Shown here: positions 1 through 6,135 of the stretch, one piece after another
How the letters are laid out: every line of letters begins with the position of its first letter
How positions within the stretch are numbered: position 1 is the first letter of the stretch
Source of the DNA: Frondihabitans sp.
Lineage (GTDB): Bacteria; Actinomycetota; Actinomycetes; Actinomycetales; Microbacteriaceae
Direction of reading: 5' to 3'
NCBI GenBank assembly: GCA_025464735.1
Contig: JAODMX010000061.1
Coordinates: 1-10,146, forward strand
Length of the DNA: 10,146 bases
The notes under the pieces: generated by a model
Databases searched by the model: none
What the model was told of the DNA's origin: nothing
Seen by the model: the letters and a program-made list of their open reading frames with translations, nothing else
Program-made: the position numbers and the translations under genes

Positions 1-1049
1 GCGGCGGTGCTGTCGGCTTTGCGGATCGTGTAGTTGGCCGTGCGCTGTGCCAGGGCAGGACCGGTGAATCGAGTCGCTGCCACCTTCGGATCGAGGTTCT
101 TATCGGCAGTCGTCTGCACCGCGACGATCCGCTGGAGAATCCTGGTCGCCTGGGTCACGGTGACATCGGGGGGCTGGAGGTCTCCGGCCTGGGGCGCCTG
201 GGCCGTGGCCGTCGCGGTGGGAGTGGCGCCGGAAGTCGCAGAGCCCGAGGAGAACTGCGGCCAGTACTGAGACGAGCAGCCGGCAAGCCCGAGGGAAGCC
301 ACGAGTACGACGGGGACGACCGCGACCATTCGGCGGGCCCGTCGGCGCCCTCCTCCACTACCGAGCGCGGCTTTGCGTTCGGAGCGGGCCGAGCCCTGTC
401 GTTCTACCCGGGGCACCTTCGGCCGCTTGCCTGTTCCCGAGGTTCGTCGCGGACCCCGAGTCCGCCGGTGATGGGCGATGGCCCAGATGAGGAGCAGGAT
501 CCCGATGATGAAGACCAGGAGGCCGCCCGACACAAGCGGACCCACAAGTGGTGTCGCCGTGGACAGCGGCCACGTGACCGAAACCTTCGATGGAGCGGGA
601 TCCGTGCCGTTCGAGGCCACGATCAGTGAGATGTTCTCGGGCGCCTCGAGGTCGAAGTCGAGCGATTTTCCGGTGTATTCCTGGTACCAGAGGTCGGACC
701 CGGCGGGGTTGGGAACCTTCCCCTCTCCGGTGGTCGTCTTCGAGACCAGTTTCTTAGTGGCGGTGTCGAACGAGATCTGGTTGTAAGCCGCGCCGTCGAC
801 CCAGCCCGTGATGTCGCTCGTCCGGCCGTAGGCGGCGAAGACGCGCGAGCCACCGGAGATCGAGATGCTTTCGCGGCCCGGGTAGCCCTTCAGGGCTTTG
901 GCGGAGATCACGGTAATCGGGGCAGCCGAAGTCGTCGTCACGCTGGAAGTGACCGAATCGGGTGGAGCGAAGACCGTCCGTTGCGCCAGACCGAGCAGGA
1001 CCAGCAGCGCCGCCACGACAAGGGTGACGACGGCTAAGACGAAACGCAC
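1..1049 (-). CDS. Large membrane protein of unknown function, N-terminal part (3' end outside window)
   Basis: The frame is open from a GTG at 1049 to the left edge, about 349 codons with no stop. The start follows AGGGAG (1058-1063) at 8 nt. Residues 1-22 form a signal-anchor or membrane segment (RFVLAVVTLVVAALLVLLGL). Residues ~30-165 look extracytoplasmic, with beta-rich Ser/Thr/Gly sequence. A second membrane segment spans ~168-192, followed by a very basic linker (193-240). A third hydrophobic stretch begins at M241 and ends in a lipobox-like LAGC (255-258), followed by a Ser/Thr/Ala-rich linker typical of exported lipoproteins. The last visible part (~290 on) starts a soluble domain. 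I do not recognise an enzyme motif; relatives in Microbacteriaceae carry uninformative or doubtful labels. The inferred role is a cell-envelope protein. It is transcribed divergently from the coiled-coil gene at 1263. The fusion of a membrane protein to a lipoprotein-like half is odd; the frame itself shows no break. Confidence 0.85.
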   Translation of the reverse strand, partial: MRFVLAVVTLVVAALLVLLGLAQRTVFAPPDSVTSSVTTTSAAPITVISAKALKGYPGRESISISGGSRVFAAYGRTSDITGWVDGAAYNQISFDTATKKLVSKTTTGEGKVPNPAGSDLWYQEYTGKSLDFDLEAPENISLIVASNGTDPAPSKVSVTWPLSTATPLVGPLVSGGLLVFIIGILLLIWAIAHHRRTRGPRRTSGTGKRPKVPRVERQGSARSERKAALGSGGGRRRARRMVAVVPVVLVASLGLAGCSSQYWPQFSSGSATSGATPTATATAQAPQAGDLQPPDVTVTQATRILQRIVAVQTTADKNLDPKVAATRFTGPALAQRTANYTIRKADSTA

Positions 1050-1262
1050 AGTGCTTTCTCCCTTCGTGCCACCTTCCCGGAACGGCGGCAGCGAATTTAA
1101 GACGGTTCAGGATAGCCGACGTCTCTGGGAGCAACCTAGCCAGGCGCAGCATCGTCGGCATCCCGCTAAAATGCGGGGGTTCGCTTTCTTTGGCGATTCG
1201 TTCACCCGTCCGTCGTTATTTGGAGCCCCCGTCGGGGCTCGCCCACCCACCCAGGAGACATC
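1050..1262. promoter_or_regulatory. Divergent intergenic region with weak promoter candidates
   Basis: This 213-nt stretch separates the divergent genes starting at 1049 (minus) and 1263 (plus), so it should hold both promoters. For the minus gene, TATCCT (1114-1109, read on the minus strand) is a plausible -10, but no convincing -35 lies 16-18 nt upstream. For the plus gene, TAAAAT (1167-1172) is a plausible -10, also without a clear -35. It sits exactly in the loop of a 5-bp perfect inverted repeat, CCCGC (1162-1166) and GCGGG (1173-1177). I see no coding frame or known RNA here. The promoter assignments are inference from hexamer likeness only. Confidence 0.35.
1223..1240 (+). other. GC-rich hairpin in the leader of the coiled-coil gene
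   Basis: GAGCCCC (1223-1229) and GGGGCTC (1234-1240) are perfect complements, giving a 7-bp stem with a CGTC loop. It lies 12 nt before the AGGAG ribosome binding site (1253-1257) of the gene at 1263. No T-run follows on either strand, so it is not a normal intrinsic terminator. It may stabilise the mRNA leader or affect translation, or it may simply reflect GC-rich sequence. Confidence 0.4.
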
Positions 1263-3005
1263 GTGGCCACTGATGAGGCTGAATTCGGAACAGAGCTCCG
1301 CGGCTACAAGAAAGAAGAAGTCGACCGGGCACTCGGCGACCTTCGCCGCGAACTGATCAAGGCGAACGCCGACCGGGCCGACTCAGCCTCCGAGACGAAG
1401 CAGCTCGCGGGGCAGATCGAGCAGCTGCAGGACGAGCTCGAAGAAATCGGGGCCCCGAGCTACCGCGGCCTCGGTGCGAAGCTCGAGAACACCCTTCGGC
1501 TCGCCGAAGAGCAGTCACAGGAGTTGATCGGCAAGACCGAGCGCGAAGCGCAAGAGCTCCGGACGTCGTCGGCGACCGAAGCCCAGCACACGCTCGAGGC
1601 GGCTTCGGAGCGAGCAGCCGACATCCTCGACGACGCCCGCGGTCGTGCCGCGGCGCAGATCGAAGAGTCGACTGGAGAGGCCGACCGCCTTGTCGCACGA
1701 GCGCGCGACGACGCGAGCGCCATGATCGCCGACGCCGAGCGCGATGCGGCCGCTGCCCGTGCCACCGCAGCCACCGAAGCTGCTGAAGCTCTGTCCACCG
1801 CTCGCCGCGACGCGGCGGCCGAGCGCTCGGAAGCGGAACGCGAAGTCGCCGAGCTGCGGGCGAAAGTCGCCCAGGAGGTCAGCGAGGCTCGCGACGCCGC
1901 GGCCGACCTCGCTCGCCAGACCGAAGAGACCCGGGCACGCTTCCTCAGCGACTCGGAGCGGCAGCGGGCCGATCTCGAGCTCGAGGCGACGACCGTTCGC
2001 GACGACCTCGCGCGACTCGACGAGAGCACGCGCGCCGAACTCGAACGCGACGTCACGACGCGCCGCGCCGACTTGGATCGGGAGGTCGTCGGCACCCAGG
2101 CCGAACTGGCAGACGACAAAGAGAACCAGCGCGCCGAACTCGAACGTGAGATCAGCGCAGCCCGCGCCGCCCTCGCGAACGACGCGGAGGCCACTCGCCT
2201 CGCCCTCGAACGCGAGGCGGAGACCACCCGCGCCGACCTGGACCGTGAGGTCGAGGAGGCGCACAACGACATCGAGGCGGCACGCGCCGCGAGCCGCGAA
2301 GAGATCGAGCGCACGACAACCGAGACGCGGGAACAGATCGCTCGCGATCTCGAGCAGACTCGAGAGCGTCTCGTCCGCGAGAGCGACGAACAGGCCGCTC
2401 GACTCGCCGCGGAGTCCGAGCGTGCCCACGCCGACCTCGCGGCCGATCTCGCGGAGATCCGGGCCCGGCTGGCCCACGACGACGAAGAGCAGCGCGCCCG
2501 TCTCCTCAACGAGCGCGAGACCCTCGACGCCGAGATCCGCGCTGAGCGCGAGCGTGTCCACGCCGTCCTCGACCGGGAAGCCGCCCAGGCGAGAACAGAC
2601 CTCGAACTCGAGCTCGCTACCCGACGCGACGAGGCCGAACAGGACTTCGTGCAGCGTCACAACGATGCCGTCGCCGAGACCCAGGCTTACCTCGACGAGG
2701 CCAACGCCCAGCTCGCCGACGTGACCGCGCGCGCCGAGGCCAAACGCCGGGAGTCCCGCGAAGCCGAGGCTGCCGCTTACAACGACGCCAAGAAGACCCG
2801 TTCCGAGGCAGACCGGGTCGCCTCCGAGACGATCACCAACGCCCAGAATCGGGCCGAGTTCCTCGTCTCCGACGCGGAACGCCGAGGTCGAGACATTCTG
2901 GGTGACGCGGAAGAGCGGCTCTCCGAGATGTCCAGGGAGCGCGACTCCGTGGCCGCCTACTTCGAGAACATCCGCGACATGATCGACCAGGTCAGCCCCG
3001 AGTGA
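1263..3005 (+). CDS. DivIVA/Scy-like hendecad-repeat coiled-coil cytoskeletal protein
   Basis: 580 residues, GTG start preceded by AGGAG (1253-1257) at 5 nt. Residues ~8-30 (FGTELRGYKKEEVDRALGDL) resemble the DivIVA N-terminal domain, whose RGY region mediates membrane and pole targeting in known members. Residues 67-83 (YRGLGAKLENTLRLAEE) resemble the LGxRVExILRLAEEEA-type segment of Streptomyces Scy and related proteins. From 106 to 570 the chain is an almost unbroken coiled coil, rich in Ala, Glu, Arg and Asp, that divides into 11-residue units. Two 7-residue insertions (216-222 and 487-493) reset the phase. The C-terminus (RDSVAAYFENIRDMI) is a short amphipathic end. There is no membrane segment. 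The likely role is a polar or cortical scaffold for growth and division, by family analogy. The stop overlaps the permease start (GTGA). It is not Wag31/DivIVA itself, which is shorter and usually lies next to the ftsZ-sepF cluster. Confidence 0.85.
   Translation: MATDEAEFGTELRGYKKEEVDRALGDLRRELIKANADRADSASETKQLAGQIEQLQDELEEIGAPSYRGLGAKLENTLRLAEEQSQELIGKTEREAQELRTSSATEAQHTLEAASERAADILDDARGRAAAQIEESTGEADRLVARARDDASAMIADAERDAAAARATAATEAAEALSTARRDAAAERSEAEREVAELRAKVAQEVSEARDAAADLARQTEETRARFLSDSERQRADLELEATTVRDDLARLDESTRAELERDVTTRRADLDREVVGTQAELADDKENQRAELEREISAARAALANDAEATRLALEREAETTRADLDREVEEAHNDIEAARAASREEIERTTTETREQIARDLEQTRERLVRESDEQAARLAAESERAHADLAADLAEIRARLAHDDEEQRARLLNERETLDAEIRAERERVHAVLDREAAQARTDLELELATRRDEAEQDFVQRHNDAVAETQAYLDEANAQLADVTARAEAKRRESREAEAAAYNDAKKTRSEADRVASETITNAQNRAEFLVSDAERRGRDILGDAEERLSEMSRERDSVAAYFENIRDMIDQVSPE
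1929..2720 (+). repeat. 24 tandem 33-nt units encoding hendecads
   Basis: Residues 223-486 of the coiled-coil protein split into 24 consecutive 11-residue units without a gap. The consensus is roughly (T/Q)RA(D/E)LxRExxx, for example QRAELEREISA and TRADLDREVEE. Leu or Ile is most frequent at unit position 5 and Arg at position 2. Some units are nearly identical at DNA level: GCGCGCCGAACTCGAACG occurs at 2030-2047 and again at 2129-2146, exactly 99 nt (three units) later. This suggests growth by in-frame duplication. The units were counted by eye. Confidence 0.8.
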
Positions 3006-4060
3006 GAATCGCGCACCCGTACCGCCTCGGGCTCCTAGGCGGTCTTGGCGTTTTGAGCGCGGTCGTGATCGGCACGGCCATCGGCGAGCTCTCGACGATC
3101 CTCACCTATGTGGGGGTGGCACTGTTTCTTTCGCTCGGGCTCGATCCGGTCGTGTTCTGGCTGGAGAACCGCAAGGTCGCGCGGCCGCTTGCCGTCACGA
3201 TCGTCATGGTCGCCGTGCTCCTCGCATTCGTCGGCGTCGTTTTCGCCATCGTTCCGACGATCGTGAGCCAAACCACCACCCTCGTCAGCAACGCGACGAC
3301 CTACCTGCAGAGCGTCACCGCGAAGCAGTTCGTCGACAATCTCCAGTCGATCGTGCCGAAGAACGTCTTCAATGTGCAGGACGCCGTGACCTCCGTGATC
3401 TCCTTCCTCACGGATCCGAAGAATGTCGTCACGATCGGCGGCGGGGTCCTCGCGGTCGGTGTCGCGATTGGGAGCGGCGTCGCCGGGGTCATCGTGGTCC
3501 TGATCCTGACGCTGTATTTCATGGCCTCGCTCAACAGCATGAAACACGGCCTCTACCAGCTGGTGCCCAATTCGAGCCGGTCGGAATTCGCCCGACTCTC
3601 GGATGCCATCAGCGCCTCCATCGGGCGCTACGTGATCGGGCAAATAGCTCTGGCTCTGCTGAACGGTGTCCTCAGCTTCATCGTGCTGACGATCGCCGGA
3701 GCACAGCTGCCGGCCTTCTTCGCCTTCATCGCGTTCATCGGCGCACTCATCCCCCTGGTCGGAACGGTGAGCGCCGCAGCCGTCATCGTCGTTGCCCAGG
3801 TGGCGCTCCTGCCCCTGTCGCCCGCCACCTGGATCTTCCTGGCGATCTGGTATCTCGTCTACATGCAGGTGGAGGCGTACGTCCTCTCGCCGCGGGTGAT
3901 GCGCCGGGCGGTCAAGGTCCCCGGCGTGATCGTGATCATCGCCGCCCTCGTCGGTGGCACCCTTCTCGGCGTCCTCGGGGCCCTCATCGCCGTGCCCGTG
4001 GCCGCCGCGGTCCTGCTCATCGTTCGCGAAGTCGTCATACCCCGCCAGAACGAACGGTAG
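3002..4060 (+). CDS. AI-2E/PerM family membrane permease
   Basis: 352 residues, with a GTG start that overlaps the upstream stop by 4 nt (GTGA). No strong ribosome binding site is visible, so translation is probably coupled to the coiled-coil gene. Hydrophobic segments lie at about 9-50 (two), 62-86, 143-175, 212-232, 236-270, 276-292 and 306-345, separated by a polar extracytoplasmic loop (~87-140). Family features are the IPLVGT segment (250-255), the loop with QVEAYVLSPRVM (289-300), and a Gly-rich final pair of helices (VGGTLLGVLGALIAVPVAAA, 317-336). The family includes TqsA, linked to autoinducer-2 export, and Na+/H+ antiporters. The substrate cannot be predicted from sequence, and most actinobacterial members are uncharacterised. 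The gene converges on the hydrolase gene ending at 4101; the 40-nt gap shows no obvious terminator. Confidence 0.9.
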   Translation: MRIAHPYRLGLLGGLGVLSAVVIGTAIGELSTILTYVGVALFLSLGLDPVVFWLENRKVARPLAVTIVMVAVLLAFVGVVFAIVPTIVSQTTTLVSNATTYLQSVTAKQFVDNLQSIVPKNVFNVQDAVTSVISFLTDPKNVVTIGGGVLAVGVAIGSGVAGVIVVLILTLYFMASLNSMKHGLYQLVPNSSRSEFARLSDAISASIGRYVIGQIALALLNGVLSFIVLTIAGAQLPAFFAFIAFIGALIPLVGTVSAAAVIVVAQVALLPLSPATWIFLAIWYLVYMQVEAYVLSPRVMRRAVKVPGVIVIIAALVGGTLLGVLGALIAVPVAAAVLLIVREVVIPRQNER

Positions 4061-4100
4061 GTCGACGCGGGGTCGCTGCTCCACCGCCGGGTAAGACCTT

Positions 4101-4829
4101 CTAGACGGCGGTCCAGGTCGTGGCAAGCGGAAGAGCAGCCGGATTGACGACGCCCACTATCTCTGTGAGCACCCGACGAGTCTGAGTCTCGCCCACCCAG
4201 AGGTGCTTTCCACCGTCCACCACGATCAGCTCGGTCTCGGGAACCACGGCAAAACGCTCGCGTGCTTCCGGAGGCCTCAGGAAGTCGTCGAATTCGGGGA
4301 CGACCGCCACTAGAGGTCTCCCGCTCCCTGCCCACCTGGCCAGTTCAGTCTCGGAAGTGCGCGACAGCGGAGGCGACAGAAGGATCGCACCCGCGATGGC
4401 GTGGTCGAGGCCGTGCTTGAGCGCGACCTCCGTGCCAAAGGACCAGCCCAGAAGCCACGGCGTCGGGAGGCCCTCGTTCGCGAGGAAGCGGACGGCCGCG
4501 GCGAGATCGAACCTCTCGGCGACGCCGTCGCCGAATTCGCCTTCGGATCGTCCCCGAGGAGACGAGGCGCCCCGAAAATTGAATCGCAAGACCGCGAGTC
4601 CGGCTTGGGCGGGCAAACGCGCCGCAGCCTTGCGGATGATGTGCGAATCCATGAATCCCCCCGCGGTGGTCAGCGGGTGCAACGTGAGAAGCGTCGCCAC
4701 GGGCGGGCGGTCGAGAGGGACGCTGAGTTCGCCGACGAGAGTGAGCCCGTCTTCCGTGTGCAGCTGGATATCGTCTCGGCGCGCTGGCAATTCGATGCCA
4801 CCCCTGACCTCGACGGTCTCGCCGCTCAT
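4101..4829 (-). CDS. Alpha/beta hydrolase
   Basis: 242 residues. ATG at 4829 is preceded by GGAAG at a 6-nt spacing and lies in the ATGA overlap with the upstream gene, which favours it over an earlier in-frame ATG inside that gene. Motifs fit a serine hydrolase: LTLHPLTTAGG (48-58) with an HP oxyanion-type turn, LRFNFRG (81-87), the nucleophile elbow GWSFG (128-132, Ser130), an acidic residue in EFDDFLRP (179-186, Asp181 or Asp182) and His209 in GGKHLWVGE. The RFNFRG and dienelactone-hydrolase-like layout match the cytoplasmic COG2945-type hydrolases. There is no signal peptide or membrane segment. The substrate is unknown; an esterase or peptidase activity is possible. The gene is coupled to the small CxxC protein upstream, an association I recall from other actinobacteria. 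Confidence 0.85.
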   Translation of the reverse strand: MSGETVEVRGGIELPARRDDIQLHTEDGLTLVGELSVPLDRPPVATLLTLHPLTTAGGFMDSHIIRKAAARLPAQAGLAVLRFNFRGASSPRGRSEGEFGDGVAERFDLAAAVRFLANEGLPTPWLLGWSFGTEVALKHGLDHAIAGAILLSPPLSRTSETELARWAGSGRPLVAVVPEFDDFLRPPEARERFAVVPETELIVVDGGKHLWVGETQTRRVLTEIVGVVNPAALPLATTWTAV

Positions 4830-5128
4830 GAAATCTTCCAGCAGTGGTTGTGCCAGTGGCGTCGCGCGGCCAAGTCGGCCTCTTCGCCGAAAAGCCCATC
4901 GGCCCGCCAGGCAACGATGTGAGGTGTGCCCGGTTCGATGGGGAGCGCGCAGCCCGGACAAAGGTAGGCCTTGGTCGAGGAAGTGCCGGCTATGGACTGG
5001 ACAGTGAATGCGCGCCCGTGTCGAACCTCGGAGTGTTGGCCGCCGTAAAGAACTCGGGAGAGGTCAACAGCCTCGTCTTCGCTGGGCGCTCCACTGGTGC
5101 CGCGACGAGGGCGATTGCTGCGAGGCAT
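4826..5128 (-). CDS. Small CxxC/HxHxHC conserved actinobacterial protein, putative zinc-binding
   Basis: 100 residues, ATG at 5128 with GGTGGAAG just upstream. The N-terminus is basic and disordered (MPRSNRPRRGTSG). The conserved part has CPGC (57-60), GTPHIVAWRADGLFGEEADL (67-86) and a final RRHWHNHCWK (89-98). The two cysteines with His91/His93/His95 and Cys96 look like a zinc site of an HNH-like or zinc-ribbon fold. Streptomyces relatives end similarly and are often annotated as ATP/GTP-binding proteins because of a Walker-like GxxxxGK stretch. Here that stretch reads GTSSTK, without the second Gly, so nucleotide binding is doubtful. The stop overlaps the hydrolase start (ATGA), so the two are co-translated. 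The function is unknown; a nucleic-acid or metal-binding accessory role is possible. Confidence 0.8.
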   Translation of the reverse strand: MPRSNRPRRGTSGAPSEDEAVDLSRVLYGGQHSEVRHGRAFTVQSIAGTSSTKAYLCPGCALPIEPGTPHIVAWRADGLFGEEADLAARRHWHNHCWKIS

Positions 5129-5211
5129 GCTTCCACCCTATCGAACGCTGCCCAGCGCTCCCGGCTCGACGCCAAGGCACCGTCGGCGGCCTCAGAACGC
5201 TCGTGGACGGC

Positions 5212-6090
5212 TCAGTACCAGTTGTTGGCCTCGGAGTGGGCCCAAGCGGCGCAGGGCGTGCCGTAGCGACCCTGAATGTAGTTGAGGCCCCAGGTGATCT
5301 GCGTGGCCGGGTTGGTCTGCCAGTCGGCACCGACGGAGGCCATCTTGCTGCCGGGGAGAGCCTGCGGGATTCCATACGCGCCGGAGGCGTTGGATGCGTA
5401 GACGTTCCAGCCGGACTCTTTGTCCCACAGCGAGACGAGGCAGTTGTACTGGCTGGTGTCCCAGCCGCGGGCGGCCACGAGCTGCGCGCCCACGGCCTGA
5501 GCGCTTCCCGGATCGGGGGTACCGGCCACCGGGGCCGTGGCGGTGGTGGTCGTCGTAGTCGTCGTTGCGGTACTCGTCGTAGCGGCAACCTTGGGCTTCA
5601 CTACGACCGGCGCGGTGTACTGGACCGTGTAAGCGTCTCGCGCGGTCGACGGGGCGGAGCCCGCGGACACCGTGTAGTTCTGGCCGCTGATGGTGTACCC
5701 CTGCGCAGCAGGTGCCGTCTCGGTCACCGCGGTGGCGGTCGAGGCATACGCACCGGAGAGCGGGTTGATCAACGAGGCCGAGAGAAACGCGAAAGTGGCG
5801 GCGAAGCCGACAAGCGGGAGGACGACACGCTTGCGCGTCACTAGCGGACGGCGAAACGCGGACTCCGAAGCCGTGGAGGCCAGAACGGGACGCACCTGAC
5901 GGACCGGAGCGAAGGAACGAGCCGACACGGTGGGCTTCACCGTGTCGCGATCAGCGCTACGAGCGGTCAGCTGCTCAGCCATCTGGGGTCGCTCATCGGG
6001 GACCCGACTTCGTCGGCCGTGATCCACCTCACTGTTCGTGAGAGGAGTACGAGCCTTACCGGATACGTTAGTTGCAGCGTGCCTACCCAT
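5212..6090 (-). CDS. Transglycosylase-like cell-wall hydrolase (APF-type C-terminal domain)
   Basis: 292 residues from ATG at 6090, giving the MGRHAA N-terminus. That start lies 10 nt after a good -10 box and has no ribosome binding site. A second candidate is ATG 5982 (MAEQLTARS), which also lacks a convincing site. A basic N-terminal region (1-87) leads to a signal-anchor helix (88-107), then GYTISGQNYTVSAG (131-144) and a Thr-rich linker (171-186). The C-terminal domain (~195-292) contains YNCLVSLWDKESGWN (215-229), with Glu225 as probable catalytic acid, then GIPQALPGSKM (240-250) and YGTPCAAWAHS (276-286). Cys217 and Cys280 could form a disulfide. This matches the aggregation-promoting-factor/lytic-transglycosylase-like domain of actinobacteria, which cleaves peptidoglycan glycan strands outside the membrane. 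It lies 45 nt beyond the DivIVA-repeat gene but appears to have its own promoter. Confidence 0.87.
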   Translation of the reverse strand: MGRHAATNVSGKARTPLTNSEVDHGRRSRVPDERPQMAEQLTARSADRDTVKPTVSARSFAPVRQVRPVLASTASESAFRRPLVTRKRVVLPLVGFAATFAFLSASLINPLSGAYASTATAVTETAPAAQGYTISGQNYTVSAGSAPSTARDAYTVQYTAPVVVKPKVAATTSTATTTTTTTTATAPVAGTPDPGSAQAVGAQLVAARGWDTSQYNCLVSLWDKESGWNVYASNASGAYGIPQALPGSKMASVGADWQTNPATQITWGLNYIQGRYGTPCAAWAHSEANNWY

Positions 6091-6100
6091 AAGTGTTGTA

Positions 6101-6129
6101 ACTATAACGGACGGATCACGACAAGCCAA
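6101..6129 (-). promoter_or_regulatory. Sigma70-type promoter of the transglycosylase gene
   Basis: On the minus strand, TTGGCT (6129-6124), a 17-nt spacer and TATAGT (6106-6101) form a well-spaced -35/-10 pair in an unusually AT-rich patch. The expected transcription start, around A6094, is only about 4 nt before the ATG at 6090, so the mRNA would be nearly leaderless. Part of it also reads GTTATA GTTACA, a short direct repeat that could be a regulator site, but this is speculation. Confidence 0.6.
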
Positions 6130-6135
6130 GGAGGC

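Noticed and set aside
754..1161. 135-codon minus-strand frame that spans the start of the first gene
   Set aside because: It is out of frame with the membrane protein, whose GTG at 1049 has a good ribosome site, a hydrophobic N-terminus and continuous coding to the window edge.
1460..2660. Long open frames on the minus strand (349 and 381 codons) opposite the coiled-coil gene
   Set aside because: They result from the repetitive GC-rich codons of the hendecad array. Their translations are Ser/Arg/Ala- or Gly/Leu-rich low-complexity strings with no family likeness, while the plus frame has a clear start, ribosome site and conserved ends.
4061..4100. Possible bidirectional terminator between the convergent permease and hydrolase genes
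   Set aside because: Only short, mismatched complementarities are present and no T-run, so no terminator can be supported.
3035..4126. 363-codon minus-strand frame opposite the permease gene
   Set aside because: The translation is dominated by Asp, His, Gly and Arg, a typical antisense image of a hydrophobic high-GC gene. It overlaps the hydrolase gene end and lacks any recognised motif.
5008..5844. 278-codon plus-strand frame opposite the transglycosylase gene
   Set aside because: Arg/Gly-rich antisense image. The minus frame has a signal anchor, linker and catalytic domain in order.
5983..6135. c-di-AMP (ydaO-type) riboswitch ahead of the cell-wall hydrolase
   Set aside because: The stretch CAACTAAC…GGTAAGGC loosely recalls its 3' block, but the GGGGAACC and GGGGTGAATC blocks are missing and the promoter lies too close.
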